This document shows, one piece after another, positions 27,812-29,208 of a stretch of DNA of 29,208 bases. Positions within the stretch are counted from its first letter, which is position 1. Each line of letters opens with the position of its first letter. This stretch comes from Reticulitermes lucifugus (Eukaryota; Arthropoda; Insecta; Blattodea; Rhinotermitidae): assembly GCA_026260175.1 (NCBI GenBank), contig JAKCWW010004326.1:12712-41919 (forward strand), in the 5' to 3' direction. A program made the translations under genes and the position numbers. The notes beneath the pieces are model-generated. The model ran no database searches. It saw nothing but the letters and a program-made list of their open reading frames with translations, and was not told where the DNA came from.

Positions 27812-28195
27812 TATCCAAGCAGACAGTAATCTTCATAGTTACTGCCGTGAAAACCTCGAATCTTGCGTCTCTACGCGTTGAAAAATAAACAACAGAGTTT
27901 GACTTTCTGTTGGCCTTGTTTTGTCATTTCATCGGCTTGTGTTAATATTAAATTGATTCACCGATCACTTATTTATACTTCTTTACATGTATACGTGACA
28001 AAGGATGTCCGTGCAGAACAGCGGTTTTAAATGTGAATATATTATCTGTCACTGTCGACATTTATTAATAGTTTCGAGATAAATTACTATTAATTTTTAA
28101 ACATTTCTTTGGACAGTAATGAATAATAAAAATATACAAACAGAATGGCAATAAGAATGTACAGTACGTACACAAACATTGAGCAGGTTCGTATA
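27812..28195. other. Stretch with nothing recognised
   Basis: AT-rich and unremarkable. Confidence 0.5.
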
Positions 28196-28400
28196 TCGGT
28201 GACGGTCTAGGTTTGTATTCGACAGGTGCCCGGTTCACACCTCGGTCGGTACAACAGCAATCCCGAATTATGTGTGGTTTTACTCAGTCCTTCCAGGAAA
28301 ATGTCAGGATACCACCTCGTTTATGCCGCGACTACTTCCTTTCAAATCCATTTCTACTTCACCACTCTCCAGTTACTCTACCATTCGATGCTATATAATC
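28196..28400 (+). repeat. SINE-like relic
   Basis: A B-box-like cccggttcacacctcggtcg (28229-28248) ends a poor tRNA-like stretch. It is followed by caatcccgaattatgtgtgg, a ccaggaaaatgtcaggatac body and a pyrimidine-rich ttccaaatcc-like end. This body (fragments around aaaatgtc-ggataccacc and ccgcgactacttcctttc) looks to me like an insect tRNA-SINE but is not the SINE-A, -B or -C of this window. Confidence 0.4.
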
Positions 28401-28503
28401 TGAGATATCGACAATAGTAAAATAAAGAAATCTGTGAATACACACATACGTAGCATACATGCATATATGAAAGACACATACACATGCAGTGGATATATAA
28501 ATA

Positions 28504-28766
28504 CAGTGGCGTAGCTAGGGTGCATGGCGCCCGGGGCAACTAGGCCTAAACACAATGCCTGCCCCAAACGGAAAATATGAACTTTAAACAAAATCACAAA
28601 TAATTACTGAATTTCCTCTTATGTGGCTCAATAATTTAAAATTGTTGAGCGCAGAAAATCAAATTTTGTTATTTAGAATGTTCATTTTGCCCCCCCCCTC
28701 TGCAGCCCTTTGGACTCTGCCGCTCTGAATGGCTGCACTACTCACCCTCCCTTAGCTACGCCCCTG
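28504..28766. mobile_element. hAT-type MITE, 263 bp, with 8-bp target-site duplication
   Basis: The left end CAGTGGCGTAGCTAGGGTG and the right end, read inward as CAGGGGCGTAGCTA then AGGG.GGGTG, form terminal inverted repeats. Both are flanked directly by tataaata (28496-28503 and 28767-28774), an 8-bp duplication diagnostic of hAT-superfamily insertion. The inside has a C-run (28689-28697) and no coding capacity, so the element is non-autonomous and would depend on a transposase elsewhere. The exact match of the duplications suggests a fairly recent insertion. Confidence 0.85.
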
Positions 28767-28774
28767 TATAAATA

Positions 28775-29146
28775 CATACATATACAAGATAGGCATATAC
28801 ACAAATGCACGTGCACACAACTTTAAAATAAAACACCATTTGTGTTGAATGAAGTAAGGGATTCAAATTGAATAATGGTGCCCACGTGTTGAGAAATGCT
28901 GAAACATCATACAAATACACCGGTCTGTTCTTGAGCACCTTGAGTCTCTGTTTTTCTGCTAGGTGTAATGATGCCAATTCGTGCAGTTGTCGTGGCGGTG
29001 GGAGATACGCCGAAGTTGCCTGCACCTGTGCAGTTGTGTAGTCAGGCGCAACACTTGCTTTGTCTTGTTTCCGCGTGCCCTTCCATCCACCACCCCCAAA
29101 GTGGCTTCATACAGTTTACTTTTCCAAAACCGTTACCACGTCCTAA

Positions 29147-29152
<6 letters not shown>
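28775..29152. other. Stretch with a Cys-rich open segment
   Basis: Between a pyrimidine-rich acceptor-like tctgtttttctgctag (ending at about 28963) and 29037, one plus frame reads CNDANSCSCRGGGRYAEVAC, then TC. The C.C-R-G...C.C spacing recalls Cys-rich tails of repeat-encoded insect proteins (C.CRKAG..C...C). The segment is short and may be chance. The antisense frame (28756-29025, 89 codons) has no motif. Confidence 0.3.

Positions 29153-29208
<56 letters not shown>
29153..29208. repeat. (TG)n microsatellite running off the window
   Basis: 28 uninterrupted TG units to the last base of the window, so the true length is unknown. Confidence 0.98.

Overview
The window reads as non-coding nuclear DNA from a large, repeat-rich arthropod genome. 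It is AT-rich, no open frame exceeds about 146 codons, and none of the open frames is a recognisable host protein. The material I can identify is transposable-element debris: tRNA-derived SINEs with RNA polymerase III A and B boxes, C-terminal and endonuclease relics of non-LTR retrotransposons (LINEs), a short hAT-type element with its target-site duplication, and microsatellites. From memory, the SINE heads and the LINE-tail peptides look like those of insects, perhaps cockroaches or termites (Blattodea). That assignment is an inference. I see no bacterial operon, CRISPR array or rRNA, and no tRNA gene outside SINE heads.

Layout. 1-6.1 kb: a SINE-A tail at the left edge, a degenerate tandem repeat near 1.6 kb, a SINE-B copy at 3.15 kb and a LINE endonuclease relic at 4.15 kb. 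6.1-10 kb: an antisense LINE C-terminal relic, an inverted repeat at 6.76-6.97 kb, a second SINE-B, a GC/CpG-rich island at 8.3-8.76 kb and a sense LINE C-terminal relic at 9.65 kb. 11.9-14.2 kb: two inverted-repeat loci carrying hammerhead-like motifs and another antisense LINE relic. 15-21 kb: two copies of one LINE-like 3' terminus, a SINE-B copy, a tandemly duplicated element with a GACA/GACG core, a long polypyrimidine tract, and a SINE-B interrupted by a nested, oppositely oriented SINE-C. 21.5-26.3 kb: hairpins, two copies of a dispersed repeat, an intact SINE-A with target-site duplication, a near-perfect 63-bp-arm palindrome, a second copy of the GACA/GACG element, and the best-preserved hammerhead-type ribozyme (25452-25493). 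26.3-29.2 kb: AT-rich DNA, a promoter-like spot at 27.75 kb, a SINE-like relic, a 263-bp hAT-type MITE and a (TG)n tract running off the edge.

The most interesting signal is a recurring architecture. At five loci (6.8, 12.0, 13.3, 25.4 and 26.1 kb) the 3' half of a hammerhead-like core lies in divergent inverted pairs, with the downstream sequences pointing outward. Three pairs are clear and two are weak. One member at 25.45 kb has essentially a full type I hammerhead fold. Hammerhead motifs are known from Penelope-like retroelements, which can carry terminal repeats in inverted orientation, so a family of decayed Penelope-related or non-autonomous hammerhead elements is the simplest reading.

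No set of genes here works together. The window is best treated as intergenic or intronic sequence. Three weak hints of host function (GC-rich island at 8.3-8.76 kb, a YY1/TISU-like start plus CRE palindrome at 27.75 kb, and a splice-bounded open stretch at 9.49 kb) would need transcript data.
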